Made by a program: the position numbers and the translations under genes | Shown: positions 9,413 through 23,099 of the stretch, piece after piece | Layout of the letters: each line of letters begins with the position of its first letter | Position numbering within the stretch: the first letter of the stretch is position 1 | The notes under the pieces: generated by a model | Seen by the model: the letters and a program-made list of their open reading frames with translations, nothing else | The model's database searches: none | What the model was told of the DNA's origin: nothing | Source: Antedon mediterranea | Lineage: Eukaryota; Echinodermata; Crinoidea; Comatulida; Antedonidae | Assembly: GCF_964355755.1 (NCBI RefSeq) | Contig: NC_092670.1 | Span: 27,641,795 to 27,705,794, forward strand | Reading direction: 5' to 3' | DNA: 64,000 nt

Positions 9413-12400
9413 GCACTTTGATGTTTTTATGTTAACAACTTTTTTAGAAAATCACAAAATGGTCTAAAACGTCTCCAAATGCGATTTGAAGCAATTCTAA
9501 GCACTTTGGTGTTTTTATGGTAACGAGTTTTTTTGAATATCACAAAATGGTCTAAAACGTCTCCAAATGCGATTTGAAGCTTTTCTAAGCACTTTGGTGT
9601 TTTTATGTTTACAAGTTTTTTCGAAAATCACAAAATGGTCTAAAACGGCTCCAAATACGATTTGAAGCTATTCTAAGCACTTTGGTGTTTTTATGTTAAC
9701 AAGTTTTTTCGAAAATCACAAAATGGTCTAAAACGTCTCCAAATGCGATTTGAAGCTATTCTAAGCACTTTGGTGTTTTTATGTTAACAAGTTTTTTCGA
9801 AAATCACAAAATGGTGTAAAACGTCTCCAAATGCGATTTGAAGCTATTCTAAGCAATTTTGTGTTTTTATGTTAACAAGTTTTTTCGAAAATCACAAAAT
9901 GGTCTAAAACGTCTCCAAATGCGATTTGAAGCTATTCTAAGCACTTTTGTGTTTTTATGTTAACAAGTTTTTTCGAAAATCACAAAATGGTCTAAAATGT
10001 CTCAAAATGCGATTTGAAGCTATTCTGTACACTTTGCTGTTTTGTGTGAATAATTTTTGTCAAAATGCTCAAAATGGTCAAAAACGTTTTTAAATACTAT
10101 ATTAAGCTATTTTGTGCTCTTTGATGTTTTTGTGTGAAAAGTTTTATCGAAATGCTCAAAATGGTCTAAAACGGTTTCTAATGTGATTTTAAGCACTTTG
10201 GTGTTTTTATGTTAACAAGTTTTTTCGAAAATCACAAAATGGTCTAAAATGTCTCCAAATGCGATCTGAAGCTTTTCTAAGCACTTTGGTGTTTTTATGT
10301 TAACAAGTTTTTTCGAAAATCACAAAATGGTCTAAAACGTCTCCAAATGTGATTTGAAGCTATTCTAAACACTTTGGTGTTTTTATGTTAACAAGTTTTT
10401 TCGAAAATCACAAATTGGTCTAAAACGTCTCCAAATGCGATTTGAAGCTATTTTAAGCACTTTGGTTTTTTTGTGTAACCAAGTTTTTTCGAAAATCACA
10501 AAAGGGTCTAAAATGTCTCAAAATGCGATTTGAAGCTATTCTGTACACTTTGATGTTTTTTTGTTAACAAGTTTTTTCGAAAGTCACAAAATGGTCTAAA
10601 AAGTCTCCAAATGCGATTTGAAGCTATTCTAAGCACTTTGGTGTTTTTATGTTAACAAGTTTTATCGAAAATCACAAAATGGTGTAAAACGTCTCCAAAT
10701 GCGATTTGAAGCTATTCTAAGCACTTTGGTGTTTTTATGTTAACAAGTTTTTTCGAAAATCACAAAATGGTGTAAAACGTCTCCAAATGCGATTTTAAGC
10801 TATTCTAAGCAATTTGGTGTTTTTATGTTAACAAGTTTTTTCGAAAATCACAAAATGGTCTAAAACGTCTCCAAATGCGATTTGAAGCTATTCTGTACAC
10901 TTTGCTGTTTTGTGAGAATAATTTTTGTCGAAATGCTCAAAATGGTCAAAAACGTTTTTAAATACGATATTAAGCTATTTTGTGCTCTTTGATGTTTTTG
11001 TGTGAAAAGTTTTATCGAAATGCTCAAAATGGTCTAAAACGGTTTCTAATGTGATTTTAAGCACTTTGATGTTTTTATGTTAACAACTTTTTTAGAAAAT
11101 TACAAAATGGTGTAAAACGTCTCCAAATGCGATTTGAAGCTATTCTAAGCAATTTCGTGTTTTTATGTTAACAAGTTTTTTCGAAAATCACAAAATGGTC
11201 TAAAACGTCTCCAAATGCGATTTGAAGCTATTCTAAGCACTTTTGTGTTTTTATGTTAACAAGTTTTTTCGAAAATCACAAAATGGTCTAAAACGTCTCC
11301 AAATGCGATTTGAAGCTATTCTGTACACTTTGCTGTTTTGTGTGAATAATTTTTTGTCGAAATGCTCAAAATGGTCAAAAACGTTTTTAAATACGATATT
11401 AAGCTATTTTGTGCTCTTTGATGTTTTTGTGTGAAAAGTTTTATCGAAATGCTCAAAATGGTCTAAAACGGTTTCTAATGTGATTTTAAGCACTTTGATG
11501 TTTTTATGTTAACAACTTTTTTAGAAAATCACAAAATGGTCTAAAACGTCTCCAAATGCGATTTGAAGCAATTCTAAGCACTTTGGTGTTTTTATGGTAA
11601 CGAGTTTTTTTGAATATCACAAAATGGTCTAAAACGTCTCCAAATGCGATTTGAAGCTTTTCTAAGCACTTTGGTGTTTTTATGTTTACAAGTTTTTTCG
11701 AAAATCACAAAATGGTCTAAAACGGCTCCAAATACGATTTGAAGCTATTCTAAGCACTTTGGTGTTTTTATGTTAACAAGTTTTTTCGAAAATCACAAAA
11801 TGGTCTAAAACGTCTCCAAATGCGATTTGAAGCTATTCTAAGCACTTTGGTGTTTTTATGTTAACAAGTTTTTTCGAAAATCACAAAATGGTGTAAAACG
11901 TCTCCAAATGCGATTTGAAGCTATTCTAAGCAATTTTGTGTTTTTATGTTAACAAGTTTTTTCGAAAATCACAAAATGGTCTAAAACGTCTCCAAATGCG
12001 ATTTGAAGCTATTCTAAGCACTTTTGTGTTTTTATGTTAACAAGTTTTTTCGAAAATCACAAAATGGTCTAAAATGTCTCAAAATGCGATTTGAAGCTAT
12101 TCTGTACACTTTGCTGTTTTGTGTGAATAATTTTTGTCAAAATGCTCAAAATGGTCAAAAACGTTTTTAAATACTATATTAAGCTATTTTGTGTTCTTTG
12201 ATGTTTTTGTGTGAAAAGTTTTTTCGAAATGCTCAAAATGGTCTAAAACGGTTTCTAATGTGATTTTAAGCACTTTGATGTTTTTATGTTAACAACTTTT
12301 TTAGAAAATTACAAAATGGTCTAAAACGTCTCCAAATGCGATTTGAAGCAATTCTAAGCACTTTGGTGTTTTTATGTTAACAAGTTTTTTCGAAAATCAC

Positions 12401-15400
12401 AAAATGGTCTAAAACGTCTCCAAATGCGATTTGAAGCTATTCTGTACACTTTGCTGTTTTGTGTGAATAATTTTTGTTGAAATGCTCAAAATGGTCAAAA
12501 ACGTTTTTAAATACGATATTAAGCTATTTTGTGCTCTTTGATGTTTTTGTGTGAAAAGTTTTATCGAAATGCTCAAAATGGTCTAAAACGGTTTCTAATG
12601 TGATTTTAAGCACTTTGGTGTTTTTATGTTAACAAGTTTTTTCGAAAATCACAAAATGGTCTAAAACGTCTCCAAATGTGATTTGAAGCTATTCTAAACA
12701 CTTTGGTGTTTTTATGTTAACATGTTTTTTCGAAAATCACAAATTGGTCTAAAACGTCTCCAAATGCGATTTGAAGCTATTTTAAGCACTTTGGTGTTTT
12801 TGTGTAACCAAGTTTTTTCGAAAATCACAAAAGGGTCTAAAATGTCTCAAAATGCGATTTGAAGCTATTCTGTACACTTTGATGTTTTTTTGTTAACAAG
12901 TTTTTTCGAAAGTCACAAAATGGTCTAAAAAGTCTCCAAATGCGATTTGAAGCTATTCTAAGCACTTTGGTGTTTTTATGTTAACAAGTTTTATCGAAAA
13001 TCACAAAATGGTGTAAAACGTCTCCAAATGCGATTTGAAGCTATTCTAAGCACTTTGGTGTTTTTATGTTAACAAGTTTTTTCGAAAATCACAAAATGGT
13101 GTAAAACGTCTCCAAATGCGATTTTAAGCTATTCTAAGCAATTTGGTGTTTTTATGTCAACAAGTTTTTTCGAAAATCACAAAATGGTCTAAAACGTCTC
13201 CAAATGCGATTTGAAGCTATTCTGTACACTTTGCTGTTTTGTGAGAATAATTTTTGTCGAAATGCTCAAAATGGTCAAAAACGTTTTTAAATACGATATT
13301 AAGCTATTTTGTGCTCTTTGATGTTTTTGTGTGAAAAGTTTTATCGAAATGCTCAAAATGGTCTAAAACGGTTTCTAATGTGATTTTAAGCACTTTGATG
13401 TTTTTATGTTAACAACTTTTTTAGAAAATTACAAAATGGTGTAAAACGTCTCCAAATGCGATTTGAAGCTATTCTAAGCAATTTCGTGTTTTTATGTTAA
13501 CAAGTTTTTTCGAAAATCACAAAATGGTCTAAAACGTCTCCAAATGCGATTTGAAGCTATTCTAAGCACTTTTGTGTTTTTATGTTAACAAGTTTTTTCG
13601 AAAATCACAAAATGGTCTAAAATGTCTCCAAATGCGATTTTAAGGTATTCTAAGCACTTTGGTGTTTTTATGTTAACAAGTTTTTTCGAAAATCACAAAA
13701 TGGTCTAAAACGTCTCCAAATGCGATTTGAAGCTATTCTAAGCACTTTGGTGTTTTTATGTTAACAAGTTTTTTCGAAAATCACAAAATGGTGTAAAACT
13801 TCTCCAAATACGATTTTAAGCTATTCTAAGCACTTTGGTGTTTTTATGTTAACAAGTTTTTTCGAAAATTACAAAATGGTATAAAACGTCTCCAAATGCG
13901 ATTTGAAGATTTTCTAAGCACTTTGGTGTTTTTATGTTAACAAGTTTTTTCGAAAATCACAAAATGGTCTAAAACGTCTCCAAATGCGATTTGAAGCTAT
14001 TCTGTACACTTTGCTGTTTTGTGTGAATAATTTTTGTCGAAATGCTCAAAATGGTCAAAAACGTTTTTAAATACGATATTAAGCTATTTTGTGCTCTTTG
14101 ATGTTTTTGTGTGAAAAGTTTTATCGAAATGCTCAAAATGGTCTAAAACGGTTTCTAATGTGATTTTAAGCACTTTGATGTTTTTATGTTAACAAGTTTT
14201 TTCGAAAATTACAAAATGGTATAAAACGTCTCCAAATGCGATTTGAAGATTTTCTAAGCACTTTGGTGTTTTTATGTTTACAAGTTTTTTCGAAAATCAC
14301 AAAATGGTCTAAAACGTCTCCAAATGCGATTTGAAGCTATTCTGTACACTTTGCTGTTTTGTGTGAATAATTTTGTCAAAATGCTCAAAATGGTCAAAAA
14401 CGTTTTTAAATACTATATTAAGCTATTTTGTGTTCTTTGATGTTTTTGTGTGAAAAGTTTTATCGAAATGCTCAAAATGGTCTAAAACGGTTTCTAATGA
14501 AATGATTTTAAGAACTTTGATGTTTTTATGTTAACAACTTTTTTAGAAAATCACAAAATGGTCTAAAACGTCTACAAATGCGATTTGAAGCTATTCTAAG
14601 CACTTTGGTGTTTTTATGTTAACAAGTTTTTTCGAAAATCACAAAATGGTATAAAACCTCTCCAAATGAGATTTTAAGGTATTCTAAGCACTTTGGTGTT
14701 TTTATGTTAACAAGTTTTTTCGAAAATCACAAAATGGTCTAAAACGTCTACAAATGCGATTTGAAGCTATTCTAAGCACTTTGGTGTTTTTATGTTAACA
14801 AGTTTTTTCGAAAATCACAAAATGGTATAAAACGTCTCCAAATGCGATTTTAAGGTATTCTAAGCACTTTGCTGTTTTGTGTGAATAATTTTTGTCGAAA
14901 TGCTCAAAATGGTCAAAAACGTTTTTAAATACGATATTAAGCTATTTTGTGCTCTTTGATGTTTTTGTGTGAAAAGTTTTATCGAAATGCTCAAAATGGT
15001 CTAAAACGGTTTCTAATGTGATTTTAAGCACTTTGATGTTTTTATGTTAACAACTTTTTTAGAAAATCACAAAATGGTCTAAAACGTCTCCAAATGCGAT
15101 TTGAAGCAATTCTAAGCACTTTGGTGTTTTTATGGTAACGAGTTTTTTTGAATATCACAAAATGGTCTAAAATGTCTCCAAATGCGATTTGAAGCTTTTC
15201 TAAGCACTTTGGTGTTTTTATGTTAACAAGTTTTTTCGAAAATCACAAAATGGTCTAAAACGTCTCCAAATGCGATTTGAAGCTATTCTGTACACTTTGC
15301 TGTTTTGTGTGAATAATTTTTGTCGAAATGCTCAAAATGGTCAAAAACGTTTTTAAATACGATATTAAGCTATTTTGTGCTCTTTTATGTTTTTGTGTGA

Positions 15401-18400
15401 AAAGTTTTATCGAAATGCTCAAAATGGTCTAAAACGGTTTCTAATGTGATTTTAAGCACTTTGATGTTTTTATGTTAACAACTTTTTTAGAAAATCACAA
15501 AATGGTCTAAAACGTCTCCAAATGCGATTTGAAGCAATTCTAAGCACTTTGGTGTTTTTATGGTAACGAGTTTTTTTGAATATCACAAAATGGTCTAAAA
15601 TGTCTCCAAATGCGATTTGAAGCTTTTCTAAGCACTTTGGTGTTTTTATGGTAACGAGTTATTTCGAAAATCACAAAATGGTCTAAAACGTCTCCAAATG
15701 CGATTTGAAGCTATTCTGTACACTTTGCTGTTTTGTGTGAATAATTTTTGTCAAAATGCTCAAAATGGTCAAAAACGTTTTTAAATACTATATTAAGCTA
15801 TTTTGTGCTCTTTGATGTTTTTGTGTGAAAAGTTTTATCGAAATGCTCAAAATGGTCTAAAACGGTTTCTAATGTGATTTTAAGCACTTTGATGTTTTTA
15901 TGTTAACAACTTTTTTAGAAAATTACAAAATGGTGTAAAACGTCTCCAAATGCGATTTGAAGCTATTCTAAGCAATTTGGTGTTTTTATGTTAACAAGTT
16001 TTTTCGAAAATCACAAAATGGTCTAAAACGTCTCCAAATGCGATTTGAAGCTATTCTAAGCACTTTTGTGTTTTTATGTTAACAAGTTTTTTCGAAAATC
16101 ACAAAATGGTCTAAAATGTCTCCAAATGCGATTTGAAGCTTTTCTAAGCACTTTTGTGTTTTTATGTTTACAAGTTTTTTCGAAAATCACAAAATGGTCT
16201 AAAACGTCTCCAAATGCGATTTGAAGCTATTCTGTACACTTTGCTGTTTTGTGTGAATAATTTTTGTCAAACTGCTCAAAATGGTCAAAAACGTTTTTAA
16301 ATACTATATTAAGCTATTTTGTGTTCTTTGATGTTTTTATGTGAAAAGTTTTATCGAAATGCTCAAAATGGTCTAAAACGGTTTCTAATGTGATTTTAAG
16401 AACTTTGATGTTTTTATGTTAAAAACTTTTTTAGAAAATCACAAAATGGTCTAAAACGTCTCCAAATGCGATTTGAAGCAATTCTAAGCACTTTGGTGTT
16501 TTTATGTTAACACGTTTTTTCGAAAATCACAAAATGGTCTACAACGTCTCCAAATGCGATTTGAAGATATTCTAAGCACTTTGGTGTTTTTATGTTAACA
16601 AGTTTTTTCGAAAATCACAAAGTGGTATAAAACGTCTCCAAATGCGATTTTAAGGTATTCTAAGCACTTTGGTGTTTTTATGTTAACAAGTTTTTTCGAA
16701 AATCACAAAATGGTCTAAAACGTCTCCAAATGTGATTTGAAGCTATTCTAAACACTTTGGTGTTTTTATGTTAACAAGTTTTTTCGAAAATCACAAATTG
16801 GTCTAAAACGTCTCCAAATGCGATTTGAAGCTATTTTAAGCACTTTGGTGTTTTTGTGTAACCAAGTTTTTTCGAAAATCACAAAAGGGTCTAAAATGTC
16901 TCAAAATGCGATTTGAAGCTATTCTGTACACTTTGAAGTTTTTATGTTAACAACTTTTTTAGAAAATCACAAAATGGTCTAAAACGTCTCCAAATGCGAT
17001 TTGAAGCAATTCTAAGCACTTTGGTGTTTTTATGGTAACGAGTTTTTTTGAATATCACAAAATGGTCTAAAATGTCTCCAAATGCGATTTGAAGCTTTTC
17101 TAAGCACTTTGGTGTTTTTATGTTAACAAGTTTTTTCGAAAATCACAAAATGGTCTAAAACGTCTCCAAATGCGATTTGAAGCTATTCTGTACACTTTGC
17201 TGTTTTGTGTGAATAATTTTTGTCGAAATGCTCAAAATGGTCAAAAACGTTTTTAAATACGATATTAAGCTATTTTGTGCTCTTTGATGTTTTTGTGTGA
17301 AAAGTTTTATCGAAATGCTCAAAATGGTCTAAAACGGTTTCTAATGTGATTTTAAGCACTTTGATGTTTTTATGTTAACAACTTTTTTAGAAAATCACAA
17401 AATGGTCTAAAACGTCTCCAAATGCGATTTGAAGCAATTCTAAGCACTTTGGTGTTTTTATGGTAACGAGTTTTTTTGAATATCACAAAATGGTCTAAAA
17501 CGTCTCCAAATGCGATTTGAAGCTTTTCTAAGCACTTTGGTGTTTTTATGTTTACAAGTTTTTTCGAAAATCACAAAATGGTCTAAAACGGCTCCAAATA
17601 CGATTTGAAGCTATTCTAAGCACTTTGGTGTTTTTATGTTAACAAGTTTTTTCGAAAATCACAAAATGGTCTAAAACGTCTCCAAATGCGATTTGAAGCT
17701 ATTCTAAGCACTTTGGTGTTTTTATGTTAACAAGTTTTTTCGAAAATCACAAAATGGTGTAAAACGTCTCCAAATGCGATTTGAAGCTATTCTAAGCAAT
17801 TTTGTGTTTTTATGTTAACAAGTTTTTTCGAAAATCACAAAATGGTCTAAAACGTCTCCAAATGCGATTTGAAGCTATTCTAAGCACTTTTGTGTTTTTA
17901 TGTTAACAAGTTTTTTCGAAAATCACAAAATGGTCTAAAATGTCTCAAAATGCGATTTGAAGCTATTCTGTACACTTTGCTGTTTTGTGTGAATAATTTT
18001 TGTCAAAATGCTCAAAATGGTCAAAAACGTTTTTAAATACTATATTAAGCTATTTTGTGCTCTTTGATGTTTTTGTGTGAAAAGTTTTATCGAAATGCTC
18101 AAAATGGTCTAAAACGGTTTCTAATGTGATTTTAAGCACTTTGGTGTTTTTATGTTAACAAGTTTTTTCGAAAATCACAAAATGGTCTAAAATGTCTCCA
18201 AATGCGATCTGAAGCTTTTCTAAGCACTTTGGTGTTTTTATGTTAACAAGTTTTTTCGAAAATCACAAAATGGTCTAAAACGTCTCCAAATGTGATTTGA
18301 AGCTATTCTAAACACTTTGGTGTTTTTATGTTAACAAGTTTTTTCGAAAATCACAAATTGGTCTAAAACGTCTCCAAATGCGATTTGAAGCTATTTTAAG

Positions 18401-19299
18401 CACTTTGGTTTTTTTGTGTAACCAAGTTTTTTCGAAAATCACAAAAGGGTCTAAAATGTCTCAAAATGCGATTTGAAGCTATTCTGTACACTTTGATGTT
18501 TTTTTGTTAACAAGTTTTTTCGAAAGTCACAAAATGGTCTAAAAAGTCTCCAAATGCGATTTGAAGCTATTCTAAGCACTTTGGTGTTTTTATGTTAACA
18601 AGTTTTATCGAAAATCACAAAATGGTGTAAAACGTCTCCAAATGCGATTTGAAGCTATTCTAAGCACTTTGGTGTTTTTATGTTAACAAGTTTTTTCGAA
18701 AATCACAAAATGGTGTAAAACGTCTCCAAATGCGATTTTAAGCTATTCTAAGCAATTTGGTGTTTTTATGTTAACAAGTTTTTTCGAAAATCACAAAATG
18801 GTCTAAAACGTCTCCAAATGCGATTTGAAGCTATTCTGTACACTTTGCTGTTTTGTGAGAATAATTTTTGTCGAAATGCTCAAAATGGTCAAAAACGTTT
18901 TTAAATACGATATTAAGCTATTTTGTGCTCTTTGATGTTTTTGTGTGAAAAGTTTTATCGAAATGCTCAAAATGGTCTAAAACGGTTTCTAATGTGATTT
19001 TAAGCACTTTGATGTTTTTATGTTAACAACTTTTTTAGAAAATTACAAAATGGTGTAAAACGTCTCCAAATGCGATTTGAAGCTATTCTAAGCAATTTCG
19101 TGTTTTTATGTTAACAAGTTTTTTCGAAAATCACAAAATGGTCTAAAACGTCTCCAAATGCGATTTGAAGCTATTCTAAGCACTTTTGTGTTTTTATGTT
19201 AACAAGTTTTTTCGAAAATCACAAAATGGTCTAAAACGTCTCCAAATGCGATTTGAAGCTATTCTGTACACTTTGCTGTTTTGTGTGAATAATTTTTTG

Positions 19300-21199
19300 T
19301 CGAAATGCTCAAAATGGTCAAAAACGTTTTTAAATACGATATTAAGCTATTTTGTGCTCTTTGATGTTTTTGTGTGAAAAGTTTTATCGAAATGCTCAAA
19401 ATGGTCTAAAACGGTTTCTAATGTGATTTTAAGCACTTTGATGTTTTTATGTTAACAACTTTTTTAGAAAATCACAAAATGGTCTAAAACGTCTCCAAAT
19501 GCGATTTGAAGCAATTCTAAGCACTTTGGTGTTTTTATGGTAACGAGTTTTTTTGAATATCACAAAATGGTCTAAAACGTCTCCAAATGCGATTTGAAGC
19601 TTTTCTAAGCACTTTGGTGTTTTTATGTTTACAAGTTTTTTCGAAAATCACAAAATGGTCTAAAACGGCTCCAAATACGATTTGAAGCTATTCTAAGCAC
19701 TTTGGTGTTTTTATGTTAACAAGTTTTTTCGAAAATCACAAAATGGTCTAAAACGTCTCCAAATGCGATTTGAAGCTATTCTAAGCACTTTGGTGTTTTT
19801 ATGTTAACAAGTTTTTTCGAAAATCACAAAATGGTGTAAAACGTCTCCAAATGCGATTTGAAGCTATTCTAAGCAATTTTGTGTTTTTATGTTAACAAGT
19901 TTTTTCGAAAATCACAAAATGGTCTAAAACGTCTCCAAATGCGATTTGAAGCTATTCTAAGCACTTTTGTGTTTTTATGTTAACAAGTTTTTTCGAAAAT
20001 CACAAAATGGTCTAAAATGTCTCAAAATGCGATTTGAAGCTATTCTGTACACTTTGCTGTTTTGTGTGAATAATTTTTGTCAAAATGCTCAAAATGGTCA
20101 AAAACGTTTTTAAATACTATATTAAGCTATTTTGTGTTCTTTGATGTTTTTGTGTGAAAAGTTTTTTCGAAATGCTCAAAATGGTCTAAAACGGTTTCTA
20201 ATGTGATTTTAAGCACTTTGATGTTTTTATGTTAACAACTTTTTTAGAAAATTACAAAATGGTCTAAAACGTCTCCAAATGCGATTTGAAGCAATTCTAA
20301 GCACTTTGGTGTTTTTATGTTAACAAGTTTTTTCGAAAATCACAAAATGGTCTAAAACGTCTCCAAATGCGATTTGAAGCTATTCTGTACACTTTGCTGT
20401 TTTGTGTGAATAATTTTTGTTGAAATGCTCAAAATGGTCAAAAACGTTTTTAAATACGATATTAAGCTATTTTGTGCTCTTTGATGTTTTTGTGTGAAAA
20501 GTTTTATCGAAATGCTCAAAATGGTCTAAAACGGTTTCTAATGTGATTTTAAGCACTTTGGTGTTTTTATGTTAACAAGTTTTTTCGAAAATCACAAAAT
20601 GGTCTAAAACGTCTCCAAATGTGATTTGAAGCTATTCTAAACACTTTGGTGTTTTTATGTTAACATGTTTTTTCGAAAATCACAAATTGGTCTAAAACGT
20701 CTCCAAATGCGATTTGAAGCTATTTTAAGCACTTTGGTGTTTTTGTGTAACCAAGTTTTTTCGAAAATCACAAAAGGGTCTAAAATGTCTCAAAATGCGA
20801 TTTGAAGCTATTCTGTACACTTTGATGTTTTTTTGTTAACAAGTTTTTTCGAAAGTCACAAAATGGTCTAAAAAGTCTCCAAATGCGATTTGAAGCTATT
20901 CTAAGCACTTTGGTGTTTTTATGTTAACAAGTTTTATCGAAAATCACAAAATGGTGTAAAACGTCTCCAAATGCGATTTGAAGCTATTCTAAGCACTTTG
21001 GTGTTTTTATGTTAACAAGTTTTTTCGAAAATCACAAAATGGTGTAAAACGTCTCCAAATGCGATTTTAAGCTATTCTAAGCAATTTGGTGTTTTTATGT
21101 CAACAAGTTTTTTCGAAAATCACAAAATGGTCTAAAACGTCTCCAAATGCGATTTGAAGCTATTCTGTACACTTTGCTGTTTTGTGAGAATAATTTTTG
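19300..21199. repeat. 1,900-bp cassette duplication in superunit III, first copy
   Basis: From just after the six-T B variant at about 19,290, the sequence repeats at +1,900 bp: TAACATGTTT at 20661 and 22561, and ATTAAGCTATTTTGTG at 19341 and 21241. It contains three B-C pairs and 16 A monomers (intervals 7,2,7). Superunits II and IV hold this cassette once. The boundary is set by where the two copies stop agreeing, so it is uncertain by some tens of bases. Confidence 0.85.
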
Positions 21200-23099
21200 T
21201 CGAAATGCTCAAAATGGTCAAAAACGTTTTTAAATACGATATTAAGCTATTTTGTGCTCTTTGATGTTTTTGTGTGAAAAGTTTTATCGAAATGCTCAAA
21301 ATGGTCTAAAACGGTTTCTAATGTGATTTTAAGCACTTTGATGTTTTTATGTTAACAACTTTTTTAGAAAATCACAAAATGGTCTAAAACGTCTCCAAAT
21401 GCGATTTGAAGCAATTCTAAGCACTTTGGTGTTTTTATGGTAACGAGTTTTTTTGAATATCACAAAATGGTCTAAAACGTCTCCAAATGCGATTTGAAGC
21501 TTTTCTAAGCACTTTGGTGTTTTTATGTTTACAAGTTTTTTCGAAAATCACAAAATGGTCTAAAACGGCTCCAAATACGATTTGAAGCTATTCTAAGCAC
21601 TTTGGTGTTTTTATGTTAACAAGTTTTTTCGAAAATCACAAAATGGTCTAAAACGTCTCCAAATGCGATTTGAAGCTATTCTAAGCACTTTGGTGTTTTT
21701 ATGTTAACAAGTTTTTTCGAAAATCACAAAATGGTGTAAAACGTCTCCAAATGCGATTTGAAGCTATTCTAAGCAATTTTGTGTTTTTATGTTAACAAGT
21801 TTTTTCGAAAATCACAAAATGGTCTAAAACGTCTCCAAATGCGATTTGAAGCTATTCTAAGCACTTTTGTGTTTTTATGTTAACAAGTTTTTTCGAAAAT
21901 CACAAAATGGTCTAAAATGTCTCAAAATGCGATTTGAAGCTATTCTGTACACTTTGCTGTTTTGTGTGAATAATTTTTGTCAAAATGCTCAAAATGGTCA
22001 AAAACGTTTTTAAATACTATATTAAGCTATTTTGTGTTCTTTGATGTTTTTGTGTGAAAAGTTTTTTCGAAATGCTCAAAATGGTCTAAAACGGTTTCTA
22101 ATGTGATTTTAAGCACTTTGATGTTTTTATGTTAACAACTTTTTTAGAAAATTACAAAATGGTCTAAAACGTCTCCAAATGCGATTTGAAGCAATTCTAA
22201 GCACTTTGGTGTTTTTATGTTAACAAGTTTTTTCGAAAATCACAAAATGGTCTAAAACGTCTCCAAATGCGATTTGAAGCTATTCTGTACACTTTGCTGT
22301 TTTGTGTGAATAATTTTTGTTGAAATGCTCAAAATGGTCAAAAACGTTTTTAAATACGATATTAAGCTATTTTGTGCTCTTTGATGTTTTTGTGTGAAAA
22401 GTTTTATCGAAATGCTCAAAATGGTCTAAAACGGTTTCTAATGTGATTTTAAGCACTTTGGTGTTTTTATGTTAACAAGTTTTTTCGAAAATCACAAAAT
22501 GGTCTAAAACGTCTCCAAATGTGATTTGAAGCTATTCTAAACACTTTGGTGTTTTTATGTTAACATGTTTTTTCGAAAATCACAAATTGGTCTAAAACGT
22601 CTCCAAATGCGATTTGAAGCTATTTTAAGCACTTTGGTGTTTTTGTGTAACCAAGTTTTTTCGAAAATCACAAAAGGGTCTAAAATGTCTCAAAATGCGA
22701 TTTGAAGCTATTCTGTACACTTTGATGTTTTTTTGTTAACAAGTTTTTTCGAAAGTCACAAAATGGTCTAAAAAGTCTCCAAATGCGATTTGAAGCTATT
22801 CTAAGCACTTTGGTGTTTTTATGTTAACAAGTTTTATCGAAAATCACAAAATGGTGTAAAACGTCTCCAAATGCGATTTGAAGCTATTCTAAGCACTTTG
22901 GTGTTTTTATGTTAACAAGTTTTTTCGAAAATCACAAAATGGTGTTAAACGTCTCCAAATGCGATTTTAAGCTATTCTAAGCAATTTGGTGTTTTTATGT
23001 CAACAAGTTTTTTCGAAAATCACAAAATGGTCTAAAACGTCTCCAAATGCGATTTGAAGCTATTCTGTACACTTTGCTGTTTTGTGAGAATAATTTTTG
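21200..23099. repeat. 1,900-bp cassette duplication in superunit III, second copy
   Basis: This follows the first copy directly, and agreement at +1,900 extends to about 23,263, where AGAAAATTACAAAATGGTG replaces AGAAAATCACAAAATGGTC. In the stretches compared I saw one copy-specific change, GGTGTTAAACG at about 22,941 against GGTGTAAAACG at about 21,041. The near identity indicates a recent duplication. Confidence 0.84.

Larger units (their letters stand above)
8301..16243. repeat. Superunit II, 7,943 bp, barcode 9,7,8,3,7,2,7,7,2,4,3,3,4
   Basis: B units are at 8301, 9257, 10037, 10905, 11333, 12114, 12454, 13234, 14014, 14354, 14872, 15300 and 15728. This is 66 A monomers and 13 B-C pairs, predicting 7,940 bp against 7,943 observed. 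Markers recur in superunit III at exactly +7,943: GGTCTACAACG 8595 to 16538, and AACATGTTTTTTCG 12719 to 20662. The offset becomes +9,843 from about 13.4 kb onward because of the duplication in III. The sequence matches III from about 8,365; upstream of that (TACGATATT against TACTATATT) it does not. Confidence 0.88.
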